Shown here piece after piece: positions 45,808 through 56,885 of a DNA stretch of 64,000 bases (the stretch's first letter is position 1; every line of letters begins with the position of its first letter). The notes below the pieces were generated by a model that had not been told where the DNA came from, searched no databases, and saw only the letters and a program-made list of their open reading frames with translations. The DNA lies in NCBI RefSeq assembly GCF_013426205.1, contig NC_089427.1, positions 3,720,001 through 3,784,000 on the forward strand, written 5' to 3'. Source of the stretch: Metarhizium brunneum (taxonomy: Eukaryota; Ascomycota; Sordariomycetes; Hypocreales; Clavicipitaceae). The translations under genes and the position numbers were made by a program.

Positions 45808-48800
45808 CTACGCCTCCTTGATCCTCTGGTTCATGCCTATGAGAAGCTGGCGGATAGACGACATCAGATGCTGCTCCACGCCTTCGAGGTTGAGGCTCGA
45901 TGCTGCTGCCGACTCGCCTTCACCGCTTGGGGGGACGATGCTTGCGTCAGCGAGGCCGAGGACGCGGTCGATGGCGGAAAGCGCCACTACCTCGGCACGG
46001 CCTTCTCCCAATCGATTCTTGATGGCCCTGACGGACACCTCCTTGAACCCGTTCAACGAGTTGAGCACCTTGGGGTCGAGGATGGGCGGCCTTCCCGTCG
46101 ACGTGGACCCTCCTGGCGCCGGACTCTTCTTGTTGAAGCCATCGATGACTTGATGAATGCCCTTGATGCAGATGGCCTCCATCTTGTCGTTTTCTGTCGC
46201 TTCCTTCTTCAGACCAAGGCACCGATTCAAGGCAGACATGACGATTGCCTCAGCCTTGGGATTGCGCGCCTTCTTAAGGTTCTCAACAAGCCCATTTTTG
46301 AGTCCGACCACAGCCGCTAGGAGTCGAGGATCAATGACTGGTCTTGGAGGCCCAGTGGTAGGCGGCGTTGCCGCTGGGCGACTACCTGGTGTGGGCGTCT
46401 GTTGAGGAGCCGCCGGGCCGGGTGCGGCTTTGCCACCAATTGCCGCCGCGGCAGCAGCTGGTGTAATGTGTGGAGGTAATTGTGCCGGCGCGGGTGCTAC
46501 CGCACCGGGCTGTGCTCGACCTGGTTCGGTCTTGACTGGGGCGCTCGACGGCGGCGGAGGCGGTCTTGACGCATAAGGAGAACTATATGCTCCTGGCTGA
46601 GCACCGCCAGGCTGTGCCCTCGCCGGTGCGGGCGGAGGTCCATACCCGGGCAACTGTGTTGGAGCAACTGCTTGTGCAGCCACCGGTGCTGGCAGTGTAT
46701 TGGGCTGCCCGGGTTGGGCTGGTGCGGCTGGGTATGGTTGCATAGGGCGAGGTGCCTGGCCAGGCTGAGCTGGATATCCTGGGACCTGGTACCCTGGCAG
46801 CCCTTGGCCCGGAGGATAGCCAGTGGCAGTTCCCGGAGGCATATGCTGAGCGGCGTTGTAAGGATAGGAATAAGGTCCATATCCCTGAGCTGCCAGGGTT
46901 CTGTCGGGGGATGAGGCCTTGCGCTTCTTTCCTGCGTCCAGCTCAACGCCCGGGACCCGGGACCACAGGTTGGTTGTTTCATCCTTCTTGAACGCTTCGT
47001 TGCCAATAAGGTTATGCCTGACGCTGCTCTCCCAGCCCTTGGTCTCCGTATGAAAGTAGAACCAGGGATATCTCTGACATATCCTCTTGTAAATCTGCTT
47101 CAAGGTCAAGCCATCCGGACCGGCGGCTGTTAGAGTTTCATCAATAAGAACACCGTAATTCTTGTTCGGCTTCTGGAGCTGTTCATCCGTGTAGTCCTCA
47201 ATCTTGAGTTCAAGGGGAGGCGACTTGGGTCGAGCCTTCTTCTCCTTCTTCTCCTTTGCTCTTCTCTCCGCATCTGACCCTTCGCCGCCCTCTTCCTTGG
47301 GTTTACGCGGTTTGTACTTGCGTTTCTCTGGACGTTCGCTACCATCTTCTGGCAAGGGGTGCTTCCTTGGTCGACCAACCTTGCGCTTGATTGGTGGCTC
47401 GATGGGAGGGGCTTGCGGAAGAGTCTTCTTTGCCATCTCTTGCTGCTGCTTCTTAAGTAGGCGTTGCTCTCGTTTCGACATGATGCCATTCTTGGGCGGT
47501 CTTCCAGGCCCTCGCTTCTTGGGTATCTGTAGTAGTGCGGGATCGAGCTCCGCCGTTGACTCATTCTTCAGTTCAGAGTCGTCTCCTGGCTCGACGCCGT
47601 CACCCTCTTCGCCATCCTCGTTTTCCCCACCCTCTTCGCCCTCGCCTTCGCCCTCGCCCTCATCTTCGCCTTCTTCACCCTCAGATATTGCTGGAGGGCT
47701 AATCTCGACATCAGACAGTTCATCGCTGGTATCCTGAACCTCCCCGTTACCGTGTGATTGCTCAAAGTCAAAGCTCATTTCCTTTCCGCTATGAGAGTGC
47801 CGTTTCTTGGGCACTGGCTCCTCCTCCAAATACTCTTCTGCGCCAGTTCGTCCCTTCTCGACGCCATTGATGATGAACCGAAAGTCAACGTCCTTGATCT
47901 GCAGACGATCACCACATTTTAACACAACCTTGTCGCTCTTGTAGTGTACGTCTTCGCAAAAGAAGCCATTCTTGTGTAGAGGATGTGCCTCAAAAACACC
48001 CTCCTGCTGATTGTAAGCAATCTTGAGATGTTCCCTAGAAATAGCTTTGGTCTTGCCGGCAATGTTTGGGCCGGGGGAGTGAATTCCAATAAACGGAACG
48101 TGGTAAGGCGATGGCCGAAGGGAGCTTAGATCGACAGCCGCCGCACCAGGGGTATGTGACACATATTGGCGATTTGAGATGATGTTCTCCTGCGATTCCT
48201 CATTTTCCGGCTGTGAGGACCCGTTGGTGCTTGTTTTCCGTCGCTTGGGCGGCCGCCCACTACCCTCACTATCAGACTCAGGACCCAGCATTCCACCTTC
48301 CTCACTGACATAGGATTTGCTGAACTTGCTTCGGTCGTGGGGAATGGGTGCAGGCGGCGGCAGACCCTTGCTTGCATTTTCCTCTACCCTGCGCTGGTGT
48401 TCGTCTGCCCTCTTCTCGTCACGTCGTGCTTGTTCCAAAGCTCGCTGGTCACGACCAATAATCACGGCATAGGTTGTCATCTGAAAGACACTGTCTGCGA
48501 ATTCGATGCGGGCAAAGGACTCGAGGCCCTTTTCTGTGTTGGCCTGGCGCAAAGCACTCGCTGCCCCAGTGCCATTCATTTCGGAATCGAGAAGATTCGG
48601 AAGTGTGACCTGGGATGGCGTAACTGTGGGTGGCGGAGACAAGGCATTCTGGGCTCCTGACATGGAAGCGAGAGCCATCATCATGTAGGTATGCTGGTCG
48701 AGATTCGCCATCTGGGCGGGAGTAAAGGGTGTAGAGGGAGGAAACTGTTCGCTAGTAGCAACGCTGGCCACGTTTGGAGGGGGAGGTGGAGGAGGAGGCT

Positions 48801-49299
48801 GCTGCTCCTGCTGCGGTTGAGGTTGAGGTTGCGGTTGAAGTTCAGGTTGAGTTTGCGGCTCTTGCTGCTGCGAAGACTCTGCTTGGGTTTGAGTCTGACC
48901 AGACATTTCAGTGTCCTCATCGGCATCCTTTGGAGCGTCTGGCACAGGCCGGTCGAAGGTAATGTTGCTAGCGTTTTTTATCGGGGTTTCCAAGGCAGGC
49001 CTCGGGGTGGTTTGTGGTGCAGTGGCGCTGGTCGCGTCACCATTGCGCTTCGGGGTTGAAGGCGACACGGGGTCCTTGGCCGGCTGCGCAGAATCGTCTG
49101 TGGTGGTAGCAGCAGTAGCAGCAGTAGCTGCCTCCTGAGAAGTGGCCTCGGCGGTCGCGGGGATGGCAGAAGTAGCAGTCGTCGTGGTTTCGCCGAGGGC
49201 ATCTGGCGCAGTCACGGTCGCAACTGCGGACAGGGCTGCGGAAGCGTCCGTGTCCAGCGGTTGCTCGGGGCCATTGCGGCCGTCGCTAGACGAAGTCAT
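45808..49299 (-). CDS. FHL1: FHA-forkhead transcription regulator (Fhl1-type)
   Basis: A single exon of 1163 residues. The frame opens upstream of 49299 but has no earlier ATG. The N-terminus is Ala/Thr-rich, with Gln/Pro repeats and a run of prolines. An FHA domain spans about residues 264-465, starting FADSVFQMTTYAVIIGRD, with a long charged insertion before ISREHLKIAYN and GDRLQIKDVDFRF. Next are an acidic Glu/Gly tract, two AT-hook-like stretches (KKRGPGRPPKN and KRKVGRPRKHP) and a forkhead domain near 705-790 (YGVLIDETLTAAG to WESSVRHNLIGNEAF). A Pro-rich linker and a duplicated C-terminal module follow. FHA plus forkhead is the pattern of yeast Fhl1, which with Ifh1 controls ribosomal-protein genes, and I infer the same class here. 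It should be nuclear. The acidic, Pro- and Gln-rich tracts suggest activation regions. Confidence 0.9.
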   Translation of the reverse strand: MTSSSDGRNGPEQPLDTDASAALSAVATVTAPDALGETTTTATSAIPATAEATSQEAATAATAATTTDDSAQPAKDPVSPSTPKRNGDATSATAPQTTPRPALETPIKNASNITFDRPVPDAPKDADEDTEMSGQTQTQAESSQQQEPQTQPELQPQPQPQPQQEQQPPPPPPPPNVASVATSEQFPPSTPFTPAQMANLDQHTYMMMALASMSGAQNALSPPPTVTPSQVTLPNLLDSEMNGTGAASALRQANTEKGLESFARIEFADSVFQMTTYAVIIGRDQRALEQARRDEKRADEHQRRVEENASKGLPPPAPIPHDRSKFSKSYVSEEGGMLGPESDSEGSGRPPKRRKTSTNGSSQPENEESQENIISNRQYVSHTPGAAAVDLSSLRPSPYHVPFIGIHSPGPNIAGKTKAISREHLKIAYNQQEGVFEAHPLHKNGFFCEDVHYKSDKVVLKCGDRLQIKDVDFRFIINGVEKGRTGAEEYLEEEPVPKKRHSHSGKEMSFDFEQSHGNGEVQDTSDELSDVEISPPAISEGEEGEDEGEGEGEGEEGGENEDGEEGDGVEPGDDSELKNESTAELDPALLQIPKKRGPGRPPKNGIMSKREQRLLKKQQQEMAKKTLPQAPPIEPPIKRKVGRPRKHPLPEDGSERPEKRKYKPRKPKEEGGEGSDAERRAKEKKEKKARPKSPPLELKIEDYTDEQLQKPNKNYGVLIDETLTAAGPDGLTLKQIYKRICQRYPWFYFHTETKGWESSVRHNLIGNEAFKKDETTNLWSRVPGVELDAGKKRKASSPDRTLAAQGYGPYSYPYNAAQHMPPGTATGYPPGQGLPGYQVPGYPAQPGQAPRPMQPYPAAPAQPGQPNTLPAPVAAQAVAPTQLPGYGPPPAPARAQPGGAQPGAYSSPYASRPPPPPSSAPVKTEPGRAQPGAVAPAPAQLPPHITPAAAAAAIGGKAAPGPAAPQQTPTPGSRPAATPPTTGPPRPVIDPRLLAAVVGLKNGLVENLKKARNPKAEAIVMSALNRCLGLKKEATENDKMEAICIKGIHQVIDGFNKKSPAPGGSTSTGRPPILDPKVLNSLNGFKEVSVRAIKNRLGEGRAEVVALSAIDRVLGLADASIVPPSGEGESAAASSLNLEGVEQHLMSSIRQLLIGMNQRIKEA

Positions 49300-50511
49300 C
49301 GCTGCTCGACTGACAGCTCCTTCGCCTCGTTGAGAGGACCGGCGGTTGCGGTTGTGCAAAGCTGTATGCGATGCCGGGGCTGGCCGCGATGATGTGGTGT
49401 TGTTGATTGACGCCTCGGGCAAAAATAATCAACTGGAGGCGGTTGGCAGCGTGACCCATTGAACTCTCCGCAGCGGGAGTCTCTCCGTAGCAGTGGCATG
49501 TTTGGCAGCGTGGCAGGAGCAGCCTTGTCTTCCTTCCTGTCCACCCAATGGGCGGGAAGGCGTGCTGTGATTGGGTGCTTGTTTGTCTCCTCACCAAGTC
49601 TGCTGGCCGCGACCCACCTCTTTGTTGCCTAGTGTTCTGAACTTGCCGTCTTGCTCCTGCCTGGTCGTTCGCGATTGAATTGCAGCATTGAAGGAAGGAG
49701 CCCCGAATCTGCTCGTTGCTCGTCTCTCCTTTGCTTCATTATCCGGCATCACGTATCAAGCGCACGTGCCGGACAATAAAGCCACGGCCCCAGGTATTGT
49801 CAAGTACACACAAGGTGCTCTGAACAAACCCGTTTGTGTCGTCGTCGGTTCCGTCAAGCCGATGTCAAAAGGCACCAACCACCAGGGGGATACAAAGATA
49901 TCTATGCCGCATGGTGGCGGCGGCTACTCCCAGACCAGGGTTGACCATCTTCCCCAGAAAAAAAAAGGGCAATTCATGCCAAACGCTTTGTAAACACAAA
50001 CGATGCTGAAACACCGTCCAGTGGCCAAAGGCGTCGTCGACCTCGTCAATGACCCAAAAGGGGCCTTCAGAAAGCCCATCTCGGATCCTGATTCGCCGAT
50101 CTACCCGTCTGCGCCGCCGAGCATCAAGACCTCCCAGCCAATCCATTCTGCTTCCTCGTCAATGTCCTTTACTCAAGCGCTTACCGTGACAATCGTGGTA
50201 TAACCCCAACGGCCAACATGACTCCTGCCAAGCTGTATCACTAAGCGCCTTGTGAGCCGGGGAGATCCATCTCATCTGAAAGAATACACGTAGATAAAGC
50301 GCTCATGCCCTCCCACCCTGCAAGATTTCATGAAGTGTTCAGCAAAGCATGTTTTTTTCTTCCCTTTGTCATTTTCTTGTGCGTGTGTGATTTATACGGC
50401 CCTTAATATCACGGGCACGCCTTCTCTTCTTCGTCTTCTTTTCTTTGGCTGTGCCATCTATTGATTTAATCCAGCAACTTGTTCCGTGTACATTATCAAC
50501 AACCCGCCAAC
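49300..50511. other. Divergent promoter region (Fhl1-type and membrane protein genes)
   Basis: A 1.2 kb region holding both promoters. The Fhl1-type frame remains open for about 120 bases upstream of its ATG but lacks a start there. No other gene was recognised. Confidence 0.55.
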
Positions 50512-51120
50512 ATGCTCTGCTTTAAACGCGAGTCGGAAAACAAGCGCCTGCGACGCCAACTCACCAACTCTCAGAATTCCCGCTATGTCCAAATGCTTCT
50601 GGCAATGGACGACATACCCTTCCTGCACAACGCCCTCGCCGCCTTCTTCGTCTGGCTCCTCCTCGCCGGCTTCCTGTTCTTCCCGGGAACCTTTACCTCG
50701 ATCAGAAAATCCGTCGAGAACAACCACTCCAACAGCTTGGAGAACCAGGCCGCCGGCGTGATTGTCAAGTCCGTCAAGAACATTCCATTGCTAGTTATCG
50801 CGGCCATTGCGTGCGCAACATCCGTCGGCGGCATGGCCTTCCTCGCTTCGAAGCATTTGGGTAACTATGTCTGGCTGCAGAACAGGCTGGTCATCCCCGG
50901 CACTGCCAACTGTTTTGCCGGTCTGGTATCGACCTTGGTGGGCGTCTATTCACAGCAGAAAGGGGTTTGGAGTCCGACGGCAAAGATTACAGCCATTGTG
51001 GAGGGTTCTTGCCTAGCCGTTGCGATGGGACTTTTTGTGCTTGTTGAAAGGTTTTTGAGGAGGGTTAGAGAGGAACATGATCAACACAGTGAAAAGCTTT
51101 GGGTGTCTGGCCGGTTGTAA
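50512..51120 (+). CDS. Membrane protein of unknown function, four predicted helices
   Basis: A single exon of 202 residues. I recognise no named family. It begins with a short basic segment (KRESENKRLRRQL). Hydrophobic helices follow near residues 42-60 (ALAAFFVWLLLAGFLFF), 88-110 (IPLLVIAAIACATSVGGMAF), 128-148 (GTANCFAGLVSTLVGVY) and 165-185 (SCLAVAMGLFVLVERFL), with a charged C-terminal tail. The basic N-terminus and charged tail suggest both ends face the cytosol. The G/C-ending codon preference and clean start context support it as real. It faces a molybdate transporter across 120 bases, and the two genes converge, so no shared promoter is implied. Confidence 0.75.
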   Translation: MLCFKRESENKRLRRQLTNSQNSRYVQMLLAMDDIPFLHNALAAFFVWLLLAGFLFFPGTFTSIRKSVENNHSNSLENQAAGVIVKSVKNIPLLVIAAIACATSVGGMAFLASKHLGNYVWLQNRLVIPGTANCFAGLVSTLVGVYSQQKGVWSPTAKITAIVEGSCLAVAMGLFVLVERFLRRVREEHDQHSEKLWVSGRL

Positions 51121-51240
51121 TTAGCCAGGGGACATGTTTTCAGAATGGGTGTGATAAGGAAGGCAGGCGGATGGATGGTGGAAGGCGTATCATTTGCAGA
51201 GCAAAAAACTATGGCATATAATGTGGCTAGACGTACAGAA

Positions 51241-52653
51241 TCATGAACTGAGCAAAGGAGCTCTCTCCCCCCGAAGCAAACGGCTCCTATTCCTCTTGTT
51301 GAGCCATTCCGATCCCTTATAAGCCCAGTGACACAGCATGCCAGCTACAAAGCCCACTGCATCATTCTTAAACGCCAAAATGCCCGCTGTGGTCATCAAC
51401 ATGACGGTCCATCGCTCCATTCGTTCTTCATCGCCCAAGTCTCGATGGATCCTGCCGACACGGCCGGAAAAAGAATCGCTGGCTGCGTTCTCCCATAAAT
51501 CGGGGGCTCCCTTGTTGAGCGAATGGCCTACCTTGGCCAATTCCAATCCAGCGGCGAGCACCATGATCCCAAGAATGCTTTTTGGGTATAATTTCAACAG
51601 GTCAATCAGTGTCTCACCAAAGACGAGTCCTAGAACAAGCTTGACAAGCCCCAGGAATATGATGCTCGCGCCGGATCGGGCACCAAATCGATATTGGGCC
51701 GCTAGACCGCCCGCGCCATGACAAACGGGCATCGCCCCAAACCAAGTCCCCGTGAAATTCATACACGCCACGCTCATACCGATAGACGTCACTGATGGAA
51801 CGGGAAGGTCGGGCAATAAATCAGCCGCAAGGGCGGTGACAGCAATGATGGAGTTGAGAGTCGTTAGCGGAAGCTGTCCAATTGCCATCCAGAGGGCTGG
51901 GGCGTCGCGGTGTGGACCAATCCAACTTGGCAGGATCAAATGAGGATGCCAGACATGGAATGAGGGCAGTCGATGATGAGAAGTGAGGACTGCAATTATG
52001 GCAAAGACGATGGCCAGGATGAAGAAGGCAAAGGCGTAGGGAAACCTAGGGAGCCTCTGGGTGACGATGAGAACAAGAAATGCGAACAATGCCCAGATTC
52101 TATTGTCCAGAATAGGATGTATCCAGTGTAGTGGTTGCAGAAGCGAGGTCCCGGCGCCGATGATGAGAGACAGGCCGGCTCCTAGTTGGATGCCTTTGAC
52201 AACGGGAATCGGAACAACGGATACGGCCCATCGCAGAAGACCTGTGACGCTCATGACCAGCACGGCCGCTCCCACCCACTGGCCTGCCGCGACTACAACT
52301 TCCATGGGTGCATCTTCTCCACTAGATATGGCTGCTGAAGCAATAGCCTGCAATGTTGAGAAATTTTAGTCGTATTCACGCATGGACTTGTTGATGGGTA
52401 GCGGTAACTGTACCTTCATGGGTTGAACTGGTAGAGGGATGCCATACACAACGCCAGTGAGGATATTAAATGCCCCCGAAAACATCAGTGTCGAACCCAA
52501 ATGCACCGATCCTTGCACTGCCAACGCAATCATGAGTGGCAAGAGAGTGCCGAGATCACCAAGAGACCCTGAGATCTCGGCTAGCGGCGCCCGTCGAAAG
52601 GTCGAGACATTGTGAGCGTTCACACGACGCAGATGGGCCAGCCACGAGGCCAT
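51241..52653 (-). CDS. MOT1-type molybdate transporter
   Basis: Two exons: 52653-52414 and 52347-51241 (1347 nt, 448 residues). The family signatures are clear: GSLGDLGTLLPLMIAL near the N-terminus, and MPVCHGAGGLAAQYRFGAR in the second half. About ten hydrophobic helices are visible, and the STAS domain of classical sulfate permeases is absent, as expected for this branch. Members carry molybdate across plasma, vacuolar or mitochondrial membranes; the location here is not evident. Molybdate is needed for nitrate reductase and sulfite oxidase. The charged tail (NKRNRSRLLRGERAPLLS) may hold a sorting signal. The first ATG gives MASWLAHLRRV. The 66-nt intron joins PVQPMK to AIASAAIS. No molybdenum-cofactor gene is adjacent. 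Confidence 0.88.
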
Positions 52654-53960
52654 TTGGATGGCACGACGGGAGGCTCTCGCGGTTGAATTCAATAAAGTTC
52701 AACACAAAAGACGGCACGAAGAGAGAAAAAAGTATCAGTGCGGAAATGCAAAATTCACTACGATCTCTAGAGTGTCAAGATGCTGCTTCTGTTACGTCGT
52801 CATTTGCATTCTCCTCACCTTGTGACAGGTCGGCACAAGACGTATGGCCGACGTACAGTGTCGTTTGGATGGCACTGTATACTTGCACTGTCGGTGACTT
52901 GCCATTTTTCGGCCGAGTGATACATTGTGGTTCGTGAATTCGAGTGGAAGGGATGCCAAACAATTTCTCGTGGCCATCGTTTATCATTATAACAAGCCGG
53001 AATAAGTGAGTTAGTAATTTATGTAATCACACCGTCGGAGAATGCAAGTCGTCATTTTGGGTTTTTCGACAAGCTGTCGTCAGCCTGCCAAGTTTGGTTG
53101 CATGTTAATAAGCATTGGGTGTTGGAATGTAGGGAATTCAATATCGCGATGGAAGGAAGCCTGGGCAGAGGCGCATGATGTCAATGACTAAATACACCGG
53201 ACTTGACTGTTGCTTGAATTTTGGGTTTTGAATGGAATTAGCAATTCATGCCGGCCGGCAATGGTTGGAGCTGCGCGGTTGCGGGTAATTGTGAGGTCAT
53301 TTCTTGATGCGCCCCAAGGTTGGCAACTACGACCGGGAACTAAAACAGGCAAGAGCAAGGTGCACACACAAGTACCTGGGTACCTCAGACGTGAGGCTGT
53401 CGGCCGGGGCGCGAAGCTGATAGCGACATCCAAACGCCGATGGTGTCCGAGTCTTCCACGATAAGTACGCAGGGCCAGAGACCAAAACAAATCCAAACAA
53501 ACCCGATTCATGGACTCGGAGCATGGGCCCGCGGACGAAACGGAGCCCCCCCCAATTTTCTTCTCTGGCGTTTCTATGGATTCGGCCGTCCCGGGGCCAC
53601 TCGGTGGAGCTCTCTTGAAAGCCATCGCCAGGTTGTTTTGGCGAATTGGCGTTCTGGTCCGGAGAAGCTCCAGCACAATAATGCAGAACTGCATCCTCCG
53701 GAAGCAGCATGGTCTTCTGGTTCCTCGAGGCCGTCATACCCGTCTCAGCCATTCAGTGTTTGCCGCCGACGCCGTCCACCACATCATCGTCCATATCCAG
53801 GTCTCGACGCAGCCCGGCCCCTTTCACGAAACGCACAATGGGCATGTCAATCCCAGATCAGCCCAAGCCCTTGTCCATCCAGTGTTGTAGCCATGGCCTC
53901 CACGGGGCTCTGTTTCAGAAGATGGCAGCTGTTGAGCCGATGGCGAGGACTTGGCAGGCA

Positions 53961-53969
53961 TACTCCGTA
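53961..53969 (-). repeat. Dispersed motif TACTCCGTA
   Basis: An exact copy in the gap between the molybdate-transporter and small membrane-protein genes, about 60 bases from a one-mismatch copy in opposite orientation. Confidence 0.8.
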
Positions 53970-54106
53970 CTCGATGGAGTATTGCGCAGTCAATTGAGCT
54001 TGGCTGGCAGGCTGTAGCCAAGAACGGAGTAATGTCGATATTTCCTGGGGAACAGCCATTGAGGCGTGTCCCATGTCCTTTGTTTTAACGCCTCTCTGCT
54101 CACGTA

Positions 54107-54119
54107 CCTAGGTAGGTAC
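54107..54119 (+). repeat. Dispersed 13-mer CCTAGGTAGGTAC
   Basis: Second exact copy of the 13-mer seen at 8775-8787, again in intergenic DNA. Confidence 0.6.
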
Positions 54120-56011
54120 TGCTATCCCCAGTGTCTCTTGTGGCCAAGCGGGCTGTGAAACTCTAGCCAAGCAGGCCATGCTCCGTAATGTTTGTGCATA
54201 TCTTCATGTTCAAACACAATGCATGGTACTGCGTAAACGCTGAGACATAGCGGCGCGTCTGTTCCCAACACCCATGATACCAGTTGACCTATGAGCACAA
54301 GGCAGCTACCGAGCACCCTGCTAACTTTAGCTCTTGGTTTCTTGGTTTAGCTACAGAATACTACAGATGGCACCCGTGTCGCCTCATCATCATTCCAACT
54401 CACTCGTGCATTTATTACTCGGAGGGCCGTTGGCACACATATTCATTGCACGGCCGCCTTTCCCCAGAGGCGTGGTGATTTGCCACGTACACATGTACAA
54501 TATGAGATCCCAAAGCTTGAAATCCTGCTTCGCCGACTCAATGGCAGCACCACGCCATGCTCGCCGTCTTCTCCGGTCGTGGTGGTGCGCGAGCCGCCAC
54601 TGTCCCAGAGTGGTTCTATGTACCGTTGACTGTCCTGCAGGGCAGATATAATCACGCAGTCCCATGATCCCCCCAGCCAATCTTCTCCTTCTGGATATCA
54701 AACTGGTCTAGTCCTTACCCGGGGCGCTAGAACAGGAATTGTAGAAAAACACTAGCCAGTGTCAAAACACCCGACGTTGGGTGTGGTTCAAAATTCGCGC
54801 AGGCAAATCCCGTCGCCTGTCCCCAGCAGAGCCATGGATCCACCACATGGGAACCACAAGTTATCGTCGTCTGCAACAGAGCTGTTGTTTGGCCAGCACA
54901 CTGCCGTGTTCCGAGTTGCCCCATGGAAAGGTACTCACTACTTGGTAGGAGGCGGTCGAGGAACTCCAGGGCCATGCAGAGCTACCAGGTATCTTGCGGC
55001 TGCCCATGAGGCTCTTGTAATAAGTCATTCGCACCGACCTTCAGTCGCCCATGCAAGTCGCGCGGTGCCGGCCCGCTAGAGCGAATTGCGGAATTTGCTG
55101 CAGCATTTTTTCTTCAATGCCTGTGTCGTACCCGTGACGTTTCCTTGCTCATGTCGAGAACTGGTAGAGCCCGGCTATCTGGAACCTAAAGGGCAGTCAG
55201 CGGACCAAATTGACTGCGTTTAACTATTCTCCAAAACGCTGCTTTTCGACTGACTGACTGAATGGCTCGGCTCATATTTGCCAAGCACGGCGTTCTGCTC
55301 GGAGCATGCAAAATACATTGATTGTGGTAGACCGGAGACCAGAGACTAGTTCGACTCGGGTATGCTGGACAAGTTCCAGTTCCAGTGGTTGCCCAGAATG
55401 CCCGGCCCCCGGTTGGCCCGTGACGTGCACCCCCACTTTTTCCACAGACTCTAGGGCCTCCAGACTGATCAACAAAATCATGGCCCAGTCCACCCGCGCG
55501 ACTCGAGCCAATTCTCTCCTCCACCTCCATCCTCTCTCACGGCCAGTACAGGTGAGTGAATGAATCACAAGAATGAGCCAGCTGTTGGTGCCAATGGCCC
55601 GTCGATCGTCTCTGGGCGTGCATCATTGATTGTCTTGGATGATGTTGCTGTGCCTCCGGACCGCGAGCTGCTGGCAGTAGCCGTCATGTTCGAACCGTTG
55701 CACCTGCCGAAACAGCCGATGCGATCGGAGGAGCTTGGATCAAACTCCAAGTTGCAAAATTCCAAATTGGCCGCCCTGCCGCGCCCAACAACCACCCTCA
55801 AGAGAACACCATCGCACAGAGTCCAGTCGCGCATCGCCAAACACAATCAATTGATTTCACCGCTCACCGGCTTTTCGAAAGACGGCCACCCTCCGGGCAC
55901 CCAGCTGGCTCAATTGGCCCCCGAATATTTTTGCGCTGTTTACTAACGTTTACTTCGCGCCCAGCAGAGCAACTCTTGTCGCCTCTCCACTCCAACTCCC
56001 CAAACAACATA

Positions 56012-56345
56012 ATGGCTGCCATTAACACTGCTCTCGTCGCCCGCGAGGCTATAAGCACGCTCGTCAAGCGCAAGAGCTGGCCTGCCGAAAATGCCGGTGT
56101 CATGGTGGTGTTCTGCATTGTCTTTGTCGGTATGCAATCGGATGCCTTCCCCCCCCATATTTGAACCCGGCCAATTCGCTATGGTTGAATGAAAGGACAA
56201 TCGTCATGGCCAGCCCAAGAAACACGAATCGTTTTGCTAACAAAAAAAACCTCGTCTAGTTGCCGTCGGTCTCATTGGTCTCTGGATCGCCAAATTCCTC
56301 TCCCGACGTAGGGAGGCCAAGGAGCGCGCCCAGGCCAAGTACTAG
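56012..56345 (+). CDS. Small single-pass membrane protein (67 residues)
   Basis: Two exons: 56012-56129 and 56260-56345 (204 nt). The 130-nt intron has donor GTATGC, a CTAAC branch site and a TAG acceptor, and splits a codon inside the membrane helix. The protein has a short N-terminal segment (REAISTLVKRKSWPAENAG). One long hydrophobic helix covers about residues 30-53 (VMVVFCIVFVVAVGLIGLW). The C-terminus is strongly basic (KFLSRRREAKERAQAKY). I do not recognise a named family. The clean splice structure and coding bias on both sides of the intron make it very likely real. The topology is that of small ER or mitochondrial membrane subunits, but no function can be assigned. Confidence 0.75.
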
Positions 56346-56885
56346 GCGTCACCTTTTCCTGGCGGGTGACGGCTAGCTGAGGCGTGGATGGGGAGCGAGA
56401 AGGATCGGAAGTGACGAGCTGGTCGCGGGAGAAGAGGAACAAGAAGACACTCTCAAAAGAGGGAAGGGAATGCAGCGGCGAGTTTGGGAAACTTTTGACG
56501 GCAGCGTCGTCCTGCGGAACCTGACCCTTTTCTTCCCTGGCGCCAATCTGCGAACGACTTGCAGCCGACCACTTGAATTGATTCAACGTTTATCGAGTGC
56601 TACTATCATCTGGACACGGGTGTATTCTATTGGTCAATGTACATAGTGCATCATGTGTGGTCGGAGCGGCAGAGATTGATTACGAAACCCGGGGCAAGGA
56701 GGCTTGTTGTGCTCGGGTGCCCGTGGCCAGGCTTTGCTGTATTCTATATTCTAATACTGATACCTCTACAAAGTAACTTGCTCGCGCCGTGAGTATCGTC
56801 CGCCAGAGCCAACCGCCATTCTAGCCTGATCAATCGCTCGCCAGTGCTCATCATCTATTCACATTGTCCCCCCCAATATTCCGCT
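56346..56885. other. Convergent 3' region
   Basis: 540 bases between the stops of the small membrane-protein gene and the lipase gene. No gene or repeat was seen. It should hold both 3' untranslated regions. Confidence 0.6.

Larger units (their letters stand above)
52654..56011. other. Divergent intergenic region
   Basis: A 3.4 kb gap. It holds TACTCCGTA (53961), a one-mismatch copy AACGGAGTA (54023) and CCTAGGTAGGTAC (54107). A 128-codon frame at 55560-55946 ends just before the small membrane-protein gene; I treat it as chance. No other gene was recognised. Confidence 0.5.

Noticed and set aside
55560..55946. A 128-codon plus-strand frame just upstream of the small membrane-protein gene
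   Set aside because: Codon use is not bad, but there is no recognisable feature, and it occupies the expected promoter and leader of the next gene. Conservation would be needed to revive it.
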